Origin: Pseudonocardia alaniniphila
Lineage (GTDB): Bacteria > Actinomycetota > Actinomycetes > Mycobacteriales > Pseudonocardiaceae
Direction of reading: 5' to 3'
DNA: 64,000 nucleotides
NCBI RefSeq assembly: GCF_022524485.1
Contig: NZ_JAKXMK010000046.1
Location: 18,167 to 82,166 of the forward strand
Position 1 is the stretch's first letter. Each line of letters opens with the position of its first letter. The notes beneath the pieces are model-generated. The model was not told where the DNA came from and did no database searches. It saw only the letters and a list, made by a program, of their open reading frames with translations. Positions 32,941 to 41,020 of this stretch are shown here, in pieces. The translations under genes were made by a program, and so were the position numbers.

Positions 32941-33708
32941 ATGGTCAGCATCGATCTCGACGGCGCCGCCGTCGACTTCCCGATCTTCGACGCGAAGACG
33001 CGCTCGTTGAAGAAGGCCGTACTCGGCCGCGCAGGCGGCCGGATCGGCACCGACTCGAAGGTGCCCATCATCGAGGCGCTGCGCGACATCACGGTGTCCC
33101 TGCGCAAGGGCGACCGCGTCGCGCTCGTCGGGCACAACGGGGCAGGGAAGTCCACGCTGCTGCGGCTCATGTCGGGCATCTACGAACCCACCCGCGGGCG
33201 CTCCTCCGTGATCGGCAAGGTGGCGCCCGTCTTCGACCTGGCCGTCGGGATGGACCCTGAGATCTCCGGGCTGGAGAACATCCTCATCCGCGGCCTGTTC
33301 CTCGGCATGACGCGCAAGCAGATGGAGTCGCGGGTCGACGACATCGCAGCCTTCACCGAGCTCGGCGACTACCTCAAGATGCCGCTGCGCACCTACTCCA
33401 CGGGTATGCGCGTGCGGCTCGCGCTCGGCGTCGTCACGAGCATCGATCCCGAGATCCTGCTGCTCGACGAGGGCATCGGCGCGGTCGACGCGGAGTTCCT
33501 CGCCAAGGCACGCGACCGGCTCAACGAGCTGGTGGAACGTTCCGGGATCCTGGTGTTCGCCTCGCACTCCGACGAGTTCCTCGCCGACCTGTGCGACACG
33601 GCCATCTGGATGGACCAGGGCACGATCCGCGAGCACGGCCCTCTCCGCGAGGTGCTGCGCAACTACAAGGGCCGTGACGTGCTGGCCGAGATCGAAGCGA
33701 GCCGGTGA
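32941..33708 (+). CDS. wzt: ABC transporter ATPase for lipid-linked galactan export (Wzt)
   Basis: A 255-residue ATPase with Walker A GHNGAGKST (about 64-72), the ABC signature YSTGM, Walker B EILLLDEGI and the switch His in FASHSD. It belongs to the polysaccharide-export group (Wzt/TagH/RfbE) but lacks the C-terminal sugar-binding extension of the O-antigen Wzt proteins, as does its mycobacterial equivalent Rv3781. It pairs with the permease encoded 7 bp upstream. Its stop overlaps the glfT1 start by 4 bp. Confidence 0.9.
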   Translation: MVSIDLDGAAVDFPIFDAKTRSLKKAVLGRAGGRIGTDSKVPIIEALRDITVSLRKGDRVALVGHNGAGKSTLLRLMSGIYEPTRGRSSVIGKVAPVFDLAVGMDPEISGLENILIRGLFLGMTRKQMESRVDDIAAFTELGDYLKMPLRTYSTGMRVRLALGVVTSIDPEILLLDEGIGAVDAEFLAKARDRLNELVERSGILVFASHSDEFLADLCDTAIWMDQGTIREHGPLREVLRNYKGRDVLAEIEASR

Positions 33709-34631
33709 ACAACGAGCCGCTCGCGGCCGGCTCGGTCGTCGCGGTGGTGGTCACCCGCCACCGCACCGACATGCTGGTCGACTCGCTCGCAGCGCTCGCG
33801 AAACAGACCCACCCGATCGCTCACCTGATCGTCGTGGACAACGGGCCCGACAAGCCTGCCCGTGAGATCGTCGAGGCCTGTGGTCTGCCGGCCACCTGGC
33901 TGCCGTCCTGGAACAACCTCGGGGGTGCCGGCGGCTTCGCCCTCGGCATGCTCCATGCGCTCGCGATGGGCGCGGAGTGGATCTGGCTGGGCGACGACGA
34001 CGGCCGGGCGGCCAACGAGACCGTGCTGGCCACCCTCGTCGACCTCGCGGAGCGCCGCGGCCTGGCCGCGGTGTCGCCCACCGTGGCCGACATGGACCAT
34101 CCCGACCGTCTCGCGTTCGCGGTGCGCCGCGGCCTCACCTGGCACCGCTCGCGTGCCGCCCTCGCGGCCGACTCCGGGCACGGAGCCGACGACGAGCTGC
34201 TCCCCGGCGTCGCCGCGCTGTTCAACGGGGCGCTGTTCCGGGCTCGCACCCTCGATGTCATCGGGGTTCCCGACCTACGGCTGTTCGTCCGGGGCGACGA
34301 GGTGGAGATGCACCGCAGGCTGGTGCGTTCCTGCCTGCCGTTCGGCACGTCGCTCCGCGCCGCCTACCTGCACCCGGCAGGCTCCGAGGACGACAAGCCG
34401 ATGCTCGGCGGACGGCTGCACGCCCGCGACCCCGACGATCCTGTGAAGCGCTACTACACCTACCGCAACCGTGGGTACCTGGTGTCCCAGCCGGGGATGC
34501 GCAAGGTCGGGCTGCTGGAGGTGCCGCGGTTCGCCTGGTACTTCCTGGTCACCAAGCGCAGCCCGCGCCAGTTCGTGCAGTGGGTGCGCCTGGTGCGCCA
34601 GGGACGTGCGGAGCGTTTCCACCGCGCCTGA
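33705..34631 (+). CDS. glfT1: Galactofuranosyltransferase GlfT1
   Basis: A 308-residue GT2-family glycosyltransferase similar to Rv3782. After the Rossmann start VVAVVVTRHRTDMLVDSL come VVDNG, the acceptor-loop WNNLGGAGGFALGMLHAL and the metal-binding DDDG at about residues 96-99 (WIWLGDDDGRAANE). GlfT1 adds the first galactofuranose residues to the decaprenyl-PP-GlcNAc-rhamnose linker using UDP-Galf at the inner membrane. The GTG start lies inside a GTGA overlap with wzt, so production is coupled to the exporter. Confidence 0.9.
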   Translation: MNNEPLAAGSVVAVVVTRHRTDMLVDSLAALAKQTHPIAHLIVVDNGPDKPAREIVEACGLPATWLPSWNNLGGAGGFALGMLHALAMGAEWIWLGDDDGRAANETVLATLVDLAERRGLAAVSPTVADMDHPDRLAFAVRRGLTWHRSRAALAADSGHGADDELLPGVAALFNGALFRARTLDVIGVPDLRLFVRGDEVEMHRRLVRSCLPFGTSLRAAYLHPAGSEDDKPMLGGRLHARDPDDPVKRYYTYRNRGYLVSQPGMRKVGLLEVPRFAWYFLVTKRSPRQFVQWVRLVRQGRAERFHRA

Positions 34632-34920
34632 CCCTCAGCGGGTCCGTCACAGCTCGCCACAAGGCACTACACGATCGTGTGTGATGAGGATCACGACAAA
34701 TTTATCGTATCTTTTTCTGCCGTTAGTCGTGTGGCCGGTTGAATGTCAACGAAATACGTCTAGTATCCTCAACGCAAGCCTCCGACCTGCGGATATGCTC
34801 CAACTCGACCGATCAAGGTTAAACCCTCGTTAACACCTCTAACCACCACTCCAGGTGATCGCTGTCTGTACCCCGCTGCTAATTTCGTCCCTCGATAGTG
34901 GTCAGAATCGGGGGAAAACG
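34632..34920 (+). promoter_or_regulatory. A+T-rich leader and promoter region of the exopolysaccharide operon
   Basis: This 289-bp gap is clearly richer in A+T than anything near it (for example ACAAATTTATCGTATC and GTTAAACCCTCGTTAACACC). It contains a perfect 12-bp palindrome ACACGATCGTGT (34669-34680) and a promoter-like pair, TTGAAT about 34739 and TAGTAT 16 nt later. If transcription begins there, the 5' leader is about 160 nt. There is no open frame with coding character. It probably holds one or more regulator sites for the synthase operon. Confidence 0.55.
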
Positions 34921-36159
34921 ATGTGGGATTGGCTCCGCTTTCTGGAGCACTGGCAGCTCTTCCTGCCGGTCGGCATCATCGGCGGGATCTCGTGGTCGGT
35001 ATGGCTGATCCGCAAAGTCATGTCAGCCGGATACCGCCCCCTCGTCAACGACTTCCGGACCACCACCTCGGTGGTCGTCCCGTCGTTCCGTGAGGACCCC
35101 GACGTCCTGATGCGCTGCCTCGACACCTGGCTCGCTCAGGGACCCACCGAGGTGATCATCGTTCTCGACGTGGAGGACCTCGAAGCCCGCGATCGGCTCA
35201 TGGCGCGCCACGACCGGCGCATCCACGTCATGATGTTCGCCCACGAAGGCAAGCGCTCCGCGCTCGGTGTCGGCATCCGCGCCGCCCGCCACGAGGTCCT
35301 CGTCCTCACCGACTCCGACACCGCATGGGAACCCGGTCTGCTCGCCGCCGTGCAGATGCCCTTCGCCAACCCCAAGGTCGGCGCCGTCGGCACCCGGCAG
35401 AACGTCCACGAGCCGCGCAGCAGCGTCTGGCGCCGCGTTGCCGACTGGATCATCGACCTGCGATACATGGACTACGTGCCCGCCACGGCCCGCCGCGGCG
35501 GCGTCGTCTGCGTCTCCGGACGCACCGCGGCCTACCGCCGCTCGGCAGTGATGCCGGTGCTCGCGAACCTCGAGCACGAATACTTCCTCGGCAGGCGTTG
35601 CGTCGCGGGCGACGACGGCCGGCTGACCTGGCTGGTGCTCGCTCAGGGCTACCGCACCGAGCACCAGGACTCCGCGCGGGCGCTGTCGATGTTCCCCTCG
35701 ACGTTCAAGGCGTTCTGCAAACAGCGCGTCCGCTGGAGCCGCAACTCCTACCGCTGCTACCTCACCGCTCTCTACAAGGGCTGGCTCTGGCGAGTCCCGG
35801 TGATCTCCCAGCTCACCGTGTTCCAGATCCTCTTCACGCCGGTCACCATGTTCGCGACGGTGTACTACCTCGTCGCCGCCTGGTTCAGCCCCCAGCGTGA
35901 GCTCGCCGTGATCCTCGGGCTCGCCTGGCTGTTCCTCGGGCGCGCCATCCGCAGCTTCTCCCACCTGCGCCGCACCCCGTCCGACATCGTCATCCTGCCG
36001 CTGGTGACCCTCGTGATCATGTTCGTCGCCCTGCCCATCAAGACCTGGGCGTTCCTGACCATGAACAAGCAGGGATGGCTCACCCGCCGCGCCGACCTCG
36101 TCGGCGGCGAGGGGCAGGACGAGGCCAGCCTGACGGAGGACAGCCGTGGCGCAGCCTGA
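34921..36159 (+). CDS. Processive GT2 polysaccharide synthase, hyaluronan-synthase/NodC-like
   Basis: A 412-residue inner-membrane glycosyltransferase. One N-terminal helix (about 13-33) is followed by a cytoplasmic GT-A domain: SVVVPSFREDPDVLMRCLDTW, the metal site DSD (131-133), GDD (230-232) in the GDDGRLTWLVLAQGYRTE segment, and the processivity motif QRVRW (268-272) followed by SRNSYR. Three or four helices follow (about 285-385). GDD, GY.T and Q..RWSR are the pattern of hyaluronan synthase, NodC and chitin synthases, enzymes that extend a beta-linked chain from UDP-sugars and move it through the membrane. PilZ and other c-di-GMP domains are absent. The operon also encodes a UDP-glucose dehydrogenase, so UDP-glucuronate is a likely donor. 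The product is unknown. Confidence 0.85.
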   Translation: MWDWLRFLEHWQLFLPVGIIGGISWSVWLIRKVMSAGYRPLVNDFRTTTSVVVPSFREDPDVLMRCLDTWLAQGPTEVIIVLDVEDLEARDRLMARHDRRIHVMMFAHEGKRSALGVGIRAARHEVLVLTDSDTAWEPGLLAAVQMPFANPKVGAVGTRQNVHEPRSSVWRRVADWIIDLRYMDYVPATARRGGVVCVSGRTAAYRRSAVMPVLANLEHEYFLGRRCVAGDDGRLTWLVLAQGYRTEHQDSARALSMFPSTFKAFCKQRVRWSRNSYRCYLTALYKGWLWRVPVISQLTVFQILFTPVTMFATVYYLVAAWFSPQRELAVILGLAWLFLGRAIRSFSHLRRTPSDIVILPLVTLVIMFVALPIKTWAFLTMNKQGWLTRRADLVGGEGQDEASLTEDSRGAA

Positions 36160-38071
36160 TCCAGCCGGTCCACGCACCGGCCGCAAGTGGCTCGTGCGGC
36201 TCGCAGCACTCGCCGTCGTCGGTGGCATCGCCGTGGCAGCCGTCCAGACGGGGATGGTGGAGCGGGTGCTCGGCCCCGACCTGTCCGACACCGGCAGCAT
36301 GCTCGACGACGCCGAGGAGGCCGGAGTCGTCGAGGCGCCCACCGACGCCGAGGACACCAGCGCGCCCACCACCGAGGCTCAGCACCACCAGGCCACCCTC
36401 GTGGAGGCCGAGGACGACCGGCTCTTCGCGATCGTCAGCGACCGGCCGCCGTCCGATGTCCCCTACGAGGTGCCGGCCGCCGCCGGTCAGACCATGTCGA
36501 CCATGGTCCTCACTCCCCGCCCTCAGCCCTACGACATGCCGTCGTTGGAGCGCCTCGGTGCAGCGGCCCGGCTTCCCGACGGATCGTGGCTGCTGAACCG
36601 CTCCGTGGTGGTCGGACGCGGCGCGGAGCTGCGGGTCCAGGAGCCTGGTGCGACGCTCCGTTTGGCCAGCGGCCCGGACGGGTTCGCCGCGCTGGTCGCG
36701 TTCAAGGGGACCTTGACGCTCTCCGGCGGCCCGGACGCACCGCTCACCGTCACGAGCTGGGACCCCGCGGCGAACGCGGCCGACACCGAGCGCAACGACG
36801 GCCGGGCCTACCTGCGCGCGGTCGGGGCCCGGATGGATCTCACCGAGGTCAACGCGGCCGACCTGGGGTTCTGGAGCGGCCGCACCGGCGGCGTTGCCTG
36901 GACCGGTAGCGCGGGCGCCCCGGCCACCGGTTCGGCCAATCACGTGCGCGTCGAACGCGGCCACTACGGGATCTTCACCAGCCGGGTCAACGACGTCGTC
37001 CTCAACGACGCGACGCTGCGCGACAACGAGCTCGACGGGCTGCTGCTGCACCGGGAGACGGCTGGCGTCGTCGCCACCGACGTCACGAGCACCGGCAACG
37101 GACGCGACGGCGTGACCGCCACCCGCGGGGCCGAGCGCATCACCCTCACCGAGGTGACAGCGGCGGACAACAAGGGCAACGGGTTCCGGATCGACGGCTC
37201 CCCGCTGGCAGCCGAAGCCACCGCAGGCGGGGCGAGCACAGCGCAGGGCGCCGGCTACACGATCGAACGCTCGACCGCCACGGGCAACGCCGAGGTGGGG
37301 ATCCTCGCCGTCGAGGCGGGCGGGCTCAACGTTCGCGACAACACCGTCTCGGGCAACCGCGACGGGATCGTGGTGCGGGGCGTCACAGAGCGGCCTGCGA
37401 TCACGGGCAACACCGTGGACGCCGCGGAGTTCGGCATCGCGGTGCGCGGTGGCATCCGAAACGCGCAGGTCACTGCCAACCGGGTCGGCTCCGCGGTCAT
37501 CGCGGTGCAGGTCACCGACGCATCGGCGGCCGTGGAGCAGAACGAGGTGCGCGCCGCGTCCAGGTACGCCGTCTCGCTGGTCGGTGACGTCACCGGGTCG
37601 TCGGTCACCACCAACAAGCTCGGTGGCCGCGGGCTGGCGGCGCTCGACATCAACCGTGTCGGCATCACGGCCACCGTCGGCATCACCGCCAACGACGAGT
37701 CGCGGTGGACGGTCGACCGGGACGAGCTGCGCTACTGGCGCGACTACGCCGCCGACCACCCGCTGCTGCTGTTGTGGCTGCTCATCCTCGTGCTGCCGAT
37801 CGCCGCCCGGGTGTGGCACAAGCGCCGTCGACGGCTGCGGGACGACCACGTGCACCCCTACGTCAACGTGCCGCCGGGCCCTCCGGTCCCGGGCAACAGC
37901 AACGTGATCACCTCGGTCGGCCGGCCCGCCCCGGTCGCACCACGGCCGATGCCACGCCCCGGCCCGCGGCCCCCCGTGCCGCCCCGCCCGGGGTCGGAGG
38001 AGGCGTCCGCCACCGTGGCGCTGCCGGTCACCCGCGTCACGGTCGTCTCCGGGAAGGGGGCTCGCAAGTGA
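36146..38071 (+). CDS. Membrane-anchored parallel beta-helix protein
   Basis: A 641-residue protein starting at GTG 36146, 14 bp inside the synthase gene. It has an N-terminal membrane helix (about 14-36), a Pro/Glu-rich spacer, a right-handed beta-helix from about 150 to 510 with recurring N-x-V-x-x-N/G-x-x-G-I/V turns (NVRDNTVSGNRDGIVVRG, PAITGNTVDAAEFGIAVRGG), a second helix (about 536-556) and a basic, Pro-rich tail (KRRRRLRDD, then PRPMPRPGPRPPVPPRPG). The charge pattern puts both ends in the cytoplasm and the beta-helix outside. This fold is used by alginate C5-epimerases (AlgG), lyases and GH28 enzymes. A role in modifying or cutting the nascent polymer is inferred; the exact activity is not. 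Confidence 0.78.
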   Translation: MAQPDPAGPRTGRKWLVRLAALAVVGGIAVAAVQTGMVERVLGPDLSDTGSMLDDAEEAGVVEAPTDAEDTSAPTTEAQHHQATLVEAEDDRLFAIVSDRPPSDVPYEVPAAAGQTMSTMVLTPRPQPYDMPSLERLGAAARLPDGSWLLNRSVVVGRGAELRVQEPGATLRLASGPDGFAALVAFKGTLTLSGGPDAPLTVTSWDPAANAADTERNDGRAYLRAVGARMDLTEVNAADLGFWSGRTGGVAWTGSAGAPATGSANHVRVERGHYGIFTSRVNDVVLNDATLRDNELDGLLLHRETAGVVATDVTSTGNGRDGVTATRGAERITLTEVTAADNKGNGFRIDGSPLAAEATAGGASTAQGAGYTIERSTATGNAEVGILAVEAGGLNVRDNTVSGNRDGIVVRGVTERPAITGNTVDAAEFGIAVRGGIRNAQVTANRVGSAVIAVQVTDASAAVEQNEVRAASRYAVSLVGDVTGSSVTTNKLGGRGLAALDINRVGITATVGITANDESRWTVDRDELRYWRDYAADHPLLLLWLLILVLPIAARVWHKRRRRLRDDHVHPYVNVPPGPPVPGNSNVITSVGRPAPVAPRPMPRPGPRPPVPPRPGSEEASATVALPVTRVTVVSGKGARK

Positions 38072-39114
38072 CGCCGGCGAACCACCCCGGACGGCGGCTG
38101 GCGAGGCTGGCCGGCGGGCTGGCCGCCGCGGTGGTGCTGGCAGGGGTCGCGGCGTGCGGCGCCGGCCCCGGCCCGGCACCACCCTCGCCGCCCCCGGCTC
38201 CCGCTCCGGCGCCCACGGCCGGATCCGCCTGTACCCAGAAGCCCACCACCGAGGTCCGCACCTCCGACGAGCTCGTCGAAGCACTCGCAGGGGCCCACCC
38301 GGGCTCGGTGATCGCCATGGCTCCCGGCACCTACCCCGGCACGTTCGTGGCCAGTGCCCAAGGCACCCCCGACAAGCCGATCGCCCTCTGCGGTTCGCGC
38401 GAGGCGATCCTCGACGGCGGAGCCATCGACGGGGACTACACGTTCCATCTCGACGGGGCGGCGTACTGGCAGCTGAGCGGGTTCACCGTCCGAGGCGGCC
38501 AGAAGGGCGTCATGGCCGACCGTGCGCAGGGCAACCTCATCGAGGGTCTTCTCGTGGAGGGCATCGGCGACGAGGCCATCCACCTGAGGCAGAACAGCAC
38601 CGACAACGTGGTGCGCGACAACACCGTGCGACGCACCGGGCTGCGCAACGGCAAGTACGGCGAGGGCATCTACATCGGCAGCGCCGAAAGCAACTGGTGC
38701 GACCAGACCAACTGTGAACCGGACCGCAGCGATCGCAACATGATCGAGGGGAACACCATCTCCGAGACCACGGCGGAGTCGGTGGACATCAAGGAAGGCA
38801 CCACCGGCGGCACGCTGCGCGGCAACACGTTCTCGGGCATCGGGATGACCGACGCCGACTCCTGGGTGGACGTCAAGGGGAACGGCTGGCAGATCACCGG
38901 CAACGTCGGCACCGACAGCCCGGAGGACGGGTTCCAGGTGCACGAGATTCTCGACGGCTGGGGCCTGGACAACACCTTCGAGAACAACAGCGCCACGGTC
39001 AACGCCGGTGGCTACGCGATCAACGTCACCAAGAACAAGGAACGGAACCGCGTCGGCTGCGACAACCGCAGCGTCGACGCCGGCCAGGGGCTGAGCCCCG
39101 AGGACTGCGGCTGA
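38068..39114 (+). CDS. Beta-helix lipoprotein, putative polysaccharide lyase or epimerase
   Basis: A 348-residue lipoprotein: the signal peptide ends in VAAC (C30), then a Pro/Ala-rich linker to about 52, then a right-handed beta-helix domain. The opening TTEVRTSDELVEALAGAHPG, SVIAMAPGTYPGTF and FTVRGGQKGVMADRAQGNLI are typical of pectate-lyase-like and alginate-lyase PL6/PL9-like folds. Later coils give IEGNTISETTAESVDIKEG and ITGNVGTDSPEDGFQVHE. Four cysteines may pair. The GTG start is in a GTGA overlap with the previous gene, so the two beta-helix proteins are made together. It would act on the outer face of the membrane. Confidence 0.8.
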   Translation: MTPANHPGRRLARLAGGLAAAVVLAGVAACGAGPGPAPPSPPPAPAPAPTAGSACTQKPTTEVRTSDELVEALAGAHPGSVIAMAPGTYPGTFVASAQGTPDKPIALCGSREAILDGGAIDGDYTFHLDGAAYWQLSGFTVRGGQKGVMADRAQGNLIEGLLVEGIGDEAIHLRQNSTDNVVRDNTVRRTGLRNGKYGEGIYIGSAESNWCDQTNCEPDRSDRNMIEGNTISETTAESVDIKEGTTGGTLRGNTFSGIGMTDADSWVDVKGNGWQITGNVGTDSPEDGFQVHEILDGWGLDNTFENNSATVNAGGYAINVTKNKERNRVGCDNRSVDAGQGLSPEDCG

Positions 39115-39163
39115 GCCGCCACGACCTCTCCAGACCATCCGAATCGAATCGAGAGGAGCCGAT

Positions 39164-40468
39164 GTGTTCGCTCGACGGATCGCCGTCATCGGCACCGGCT
39201 ACGTAGGACTGACCACCGGCGCTTGTCTGGCCTCGCTGGGCCACCACGTGGTGTGCGCCGACATCGACCCCGACAAGATCGACCGCCTCAGAGAGGGCGA
39301 GATCGACATCCTCGAGCCCGGGCTGCCCGAGCTCGTCTCCGAGGGGGTCGCCGCCGGCCGCCTCCAGTTCGTCCTCGGCGCCCGCAACGCGATCGTGCGC
39401 CCCGACGAGCCCCCGGTCGAGGTGGTGTTCCTCTGCGTCCCGACTCCGATGGGCGAGGGCGGCGCCGCCGACCTCCGTGCCGTGGAGGCGGTGGCCAACG
39501 AGGTGCGCCACCTGCTGCCGAAGGGCTGCGTGGTGGTCAACAAGTCGACGGTGCCGGTCGGCACCGCCGAGGCCACCCGGAAGATGCTGGGCCGCCGTGA
39601 CGTGTCCGTCGTGAGCAACCCGGAGTTCCTCCGGGAGGGCAGCGCGGTGCACGACTTCCTCCACCCCGACCGGATCGTGGTCGGCAGCGACGCCCAGGAC
39701 GCCGCGGAGCGCGTGGCCGCCCTGTACTCCAAGCTCGGAGCCCCCACCCAGCTCACCGACGCGGCCAGCGCCGAGATGGTGAAGTACGCCGCGAACTGCT
39801 TCCTGGCGATGAAGCTGTCCTACGTCAACGCGCTCGCCGACCTGTGCGAGCGTCTTGGTGCCGACGTCATCGAGGTCACCGAGGGCATGGGCTACGACCG
39901 GCGCATCGGGCAGACCTTCCTCTCACCCGGGCCGGGCTGGGGAGGTTCCTGCTTCCCGAAGGACACCCACGCCCTGCTGCAGATCGCCGCGGCCGCCGGG
40001 ATGGACTTCGAGCTGGTCGGGGCGAGCCTGCGGACCAACGAGACCACCCAGAGGCGCGTGGTCGACAAGGTCCGCGCCGCGGTGGGAGGCCAGCTCGCCG
40101 GGAAGCGGATCGGGCTGCTCGGCCTCACCTTCAAGGCAGGCACCGACGACCTTCGCGACTCACCGTCGCTCGCCGTCGCGAAGCTGCTGCGCGACGAGGG
40201 GGCCGAGCTCTCCGGTTACGACCCGGCCTGCCCGCATGACGTGCCGGGCGTGACCAGCGGGATCACCGTCGTCGACGACCCGCTGGACGCCTCGAAGGAC
40301 GCTGCGGCGCTGGTGGTTCTCACCGAGTGGCCGCAGTTCCGCTCGCTCGACTGGAACGCGCTGGGCGGCGTGATCGGGTCTCCCATGGTGATCGACACCC
40401 GCAACCTGCTGGACCCCGACGTGCTCCGCCGGGCCGGTTTCGCGTGGATCGGGCTCGGCCGCAGCTGA
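39164..40468 (+). CDS. ugd: UDP-glucose 6-dehydrogenase
   Basis: A 434-residue enzyme of the UDP-glucose/GDP-mannose dehydrogenase family. NAD-binding GTGYVGLTTGACLASLGH is at the N-terminus; STVPVGTAE, SNPEFLREGSAVHDFLHPDR and the catalytic cysteine C263 in GGSCFPKDTHALL follow, with KIGLLGLTFK-like GKRIGLLGLTFKAGTDDLRD in the third domain. GGSCFPKD fits UDP-glucose dehydrogenase better than GDP-mannose dehydrogenase. It oxidises UDP-glucose to UDP-glucuronate with two NAD. GTG 39164 follows GAGAGGAG by 6 nt. As the last gene of the synthase operon, it should supply the uronic-acid donor. Confidence 0.9.
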   Translation: MFARRIAVIGTGYVGLTTGACLASLGHHVVCADIDPDKIDRLREGEIDILEPGLPELVSEGVAAGRLQFVLGARNAIVRPDEPPVEVVFLCVPTPMGEGGAADLRAVEAVANEVRHLLPKGCVVVNKSTVPVGTAEATRKMLGRRDVSVVSNPEFLREGSAVHDFLHPDRIVVGSDAQDAAERVAALYSKLGAPTQLTDAASAEMVKYAANCFLAMKLSYVNALADLCERLGADVIEVTEGMGYDRRIGQTFLSPGPGWGGSCFPKDTHALLQIAAAAGMDFELVGASLRTNETTQRRVVDKVRAAVGGQLAGKRIGLLGLTFKAGTDDLRDSPSLAVAKLLRDEGAELSGYDPACPHDVPGVTSGITVVDDPLDASKDAAALVVLTEWPQFRSLDWNALGGVIGSPMVIDTRNLLDPDVLRRAGFAWIGLGRS

Positions 40469-40475
40469 CGCACCA

Positions 40476-40506
40476 CCGGTTCGGCGGCCATCGGCCGCCG
40501 GACCGG
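40476..40506. terminator. 14-bp hairpin terminator between ugd and gtrA
   Basis: CCGGTTCGGCGGCC (40476-40489) pairs with GGCCGCCGGACCGG (40493-40506) with one G-T pair and a 3-nt loop. It closes the exopolysaccharide operon and also faces the convergent gtrA gene. Confidence 0.65.
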
Positions 40507-40517
40507 AAACCGCGGTC

Positions 40518-40931
40518 CTAGTGTCGGAAGACGACCGTGCGGAGCATCACGAAGTTGATGGCCGTGGCGGTGCCCTGGGCTATCACCCAGGCGATGCTCA
40601 CCCGCAGCGGGATGGCAGGCAGCACGGCGAGCATGAGCGCGTTCATCCCGATGTTCAGGGCGAATGTGGTGCCGTAGAGCAGAACGAAGCCCGCGAACCT
40701 GGCGCGGCCCGCGCCGTCGACCGTGAAGGTGAAGCGCCGGTTGAGCAGGTACGCGGTGGTGGTGCCGAGGATGAAGCTGATGGCCTTGGCGACGTGCACG
40801 TAGGTGCCGAGCGCGAGGAGCCCCTGGTAGCTGCCGAAGTCGACCAGCGCGGACAGCACGCCGATGGCGACGAACCGGCTCAGCTGCGCAACCAGGCCGA
40901 GCTCGGCCGGTGCTGGGCGGGTCGCGGTCAC
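40518..40931 (-). CDS. GtrA family membrane protein (Rv3789-like)
   Basis: A 137-residue protein with four membrane helices, FVAIGVLSALVDFGSYQGLL, FILGTTTAYLLNRRFTF (the family's signature loop), a central helix and WVIAQGTATAINFVMLRTVVF. GtrA proteins assist polyprenyl-phosphate-sugar flipping or anchor other enzymes. The mycobacterial member Rv3789 is next to dprE1 and has been linked to arabinan assembly (it was proposed to flip decaprenyl-phospho-arabinose or to recruit AftA). Its position here near dprE1-dprE2 supports the same role. GTG at 40929-40931 was chosen because of the promoter box. Confidence 0.85.
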   Translation of the reverse strand: MTATRPAPAELGLVAQLSRFVAIGVLSALVDFGSYQGLLALGTYVHVAKAISFILGTTTAYLLNRRFTFTVDGAGRARFAGFVLLYGTTFALNIGMNALMLAVLPAIPLRVSIAWVIAQGTATAINFVMLRTVVFRH

Positions 40932-40937
40932 AAGAGC

Positions 40938-40943
40938 AGAGTA
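40938..40943 (-). promoter_or_regulatory. Putative -10 box (TACTCT) for gtrA
   Basis: On the minus strand TACTCT ends 6 nt before the GTG at 40931, and no ribosome site is present. Confidence 0.4.
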
Positions 40944-41020
40944 TCGGCCGGGTCCGCCCGCCCTGTCCCTCCCCCGATGGGCCGGGTGCACGGATCGTGA
41001 CGGCGCGGCACGATCACCGG

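Noticed and set aside
36080..38284. 734-codon minus-strand open frame opposite the beta-helix gene
   Set aside because: Low-complexity Arg/Gly/Val composition, no domain pattern, and fully explained as a shadow of the plus-strand operon.
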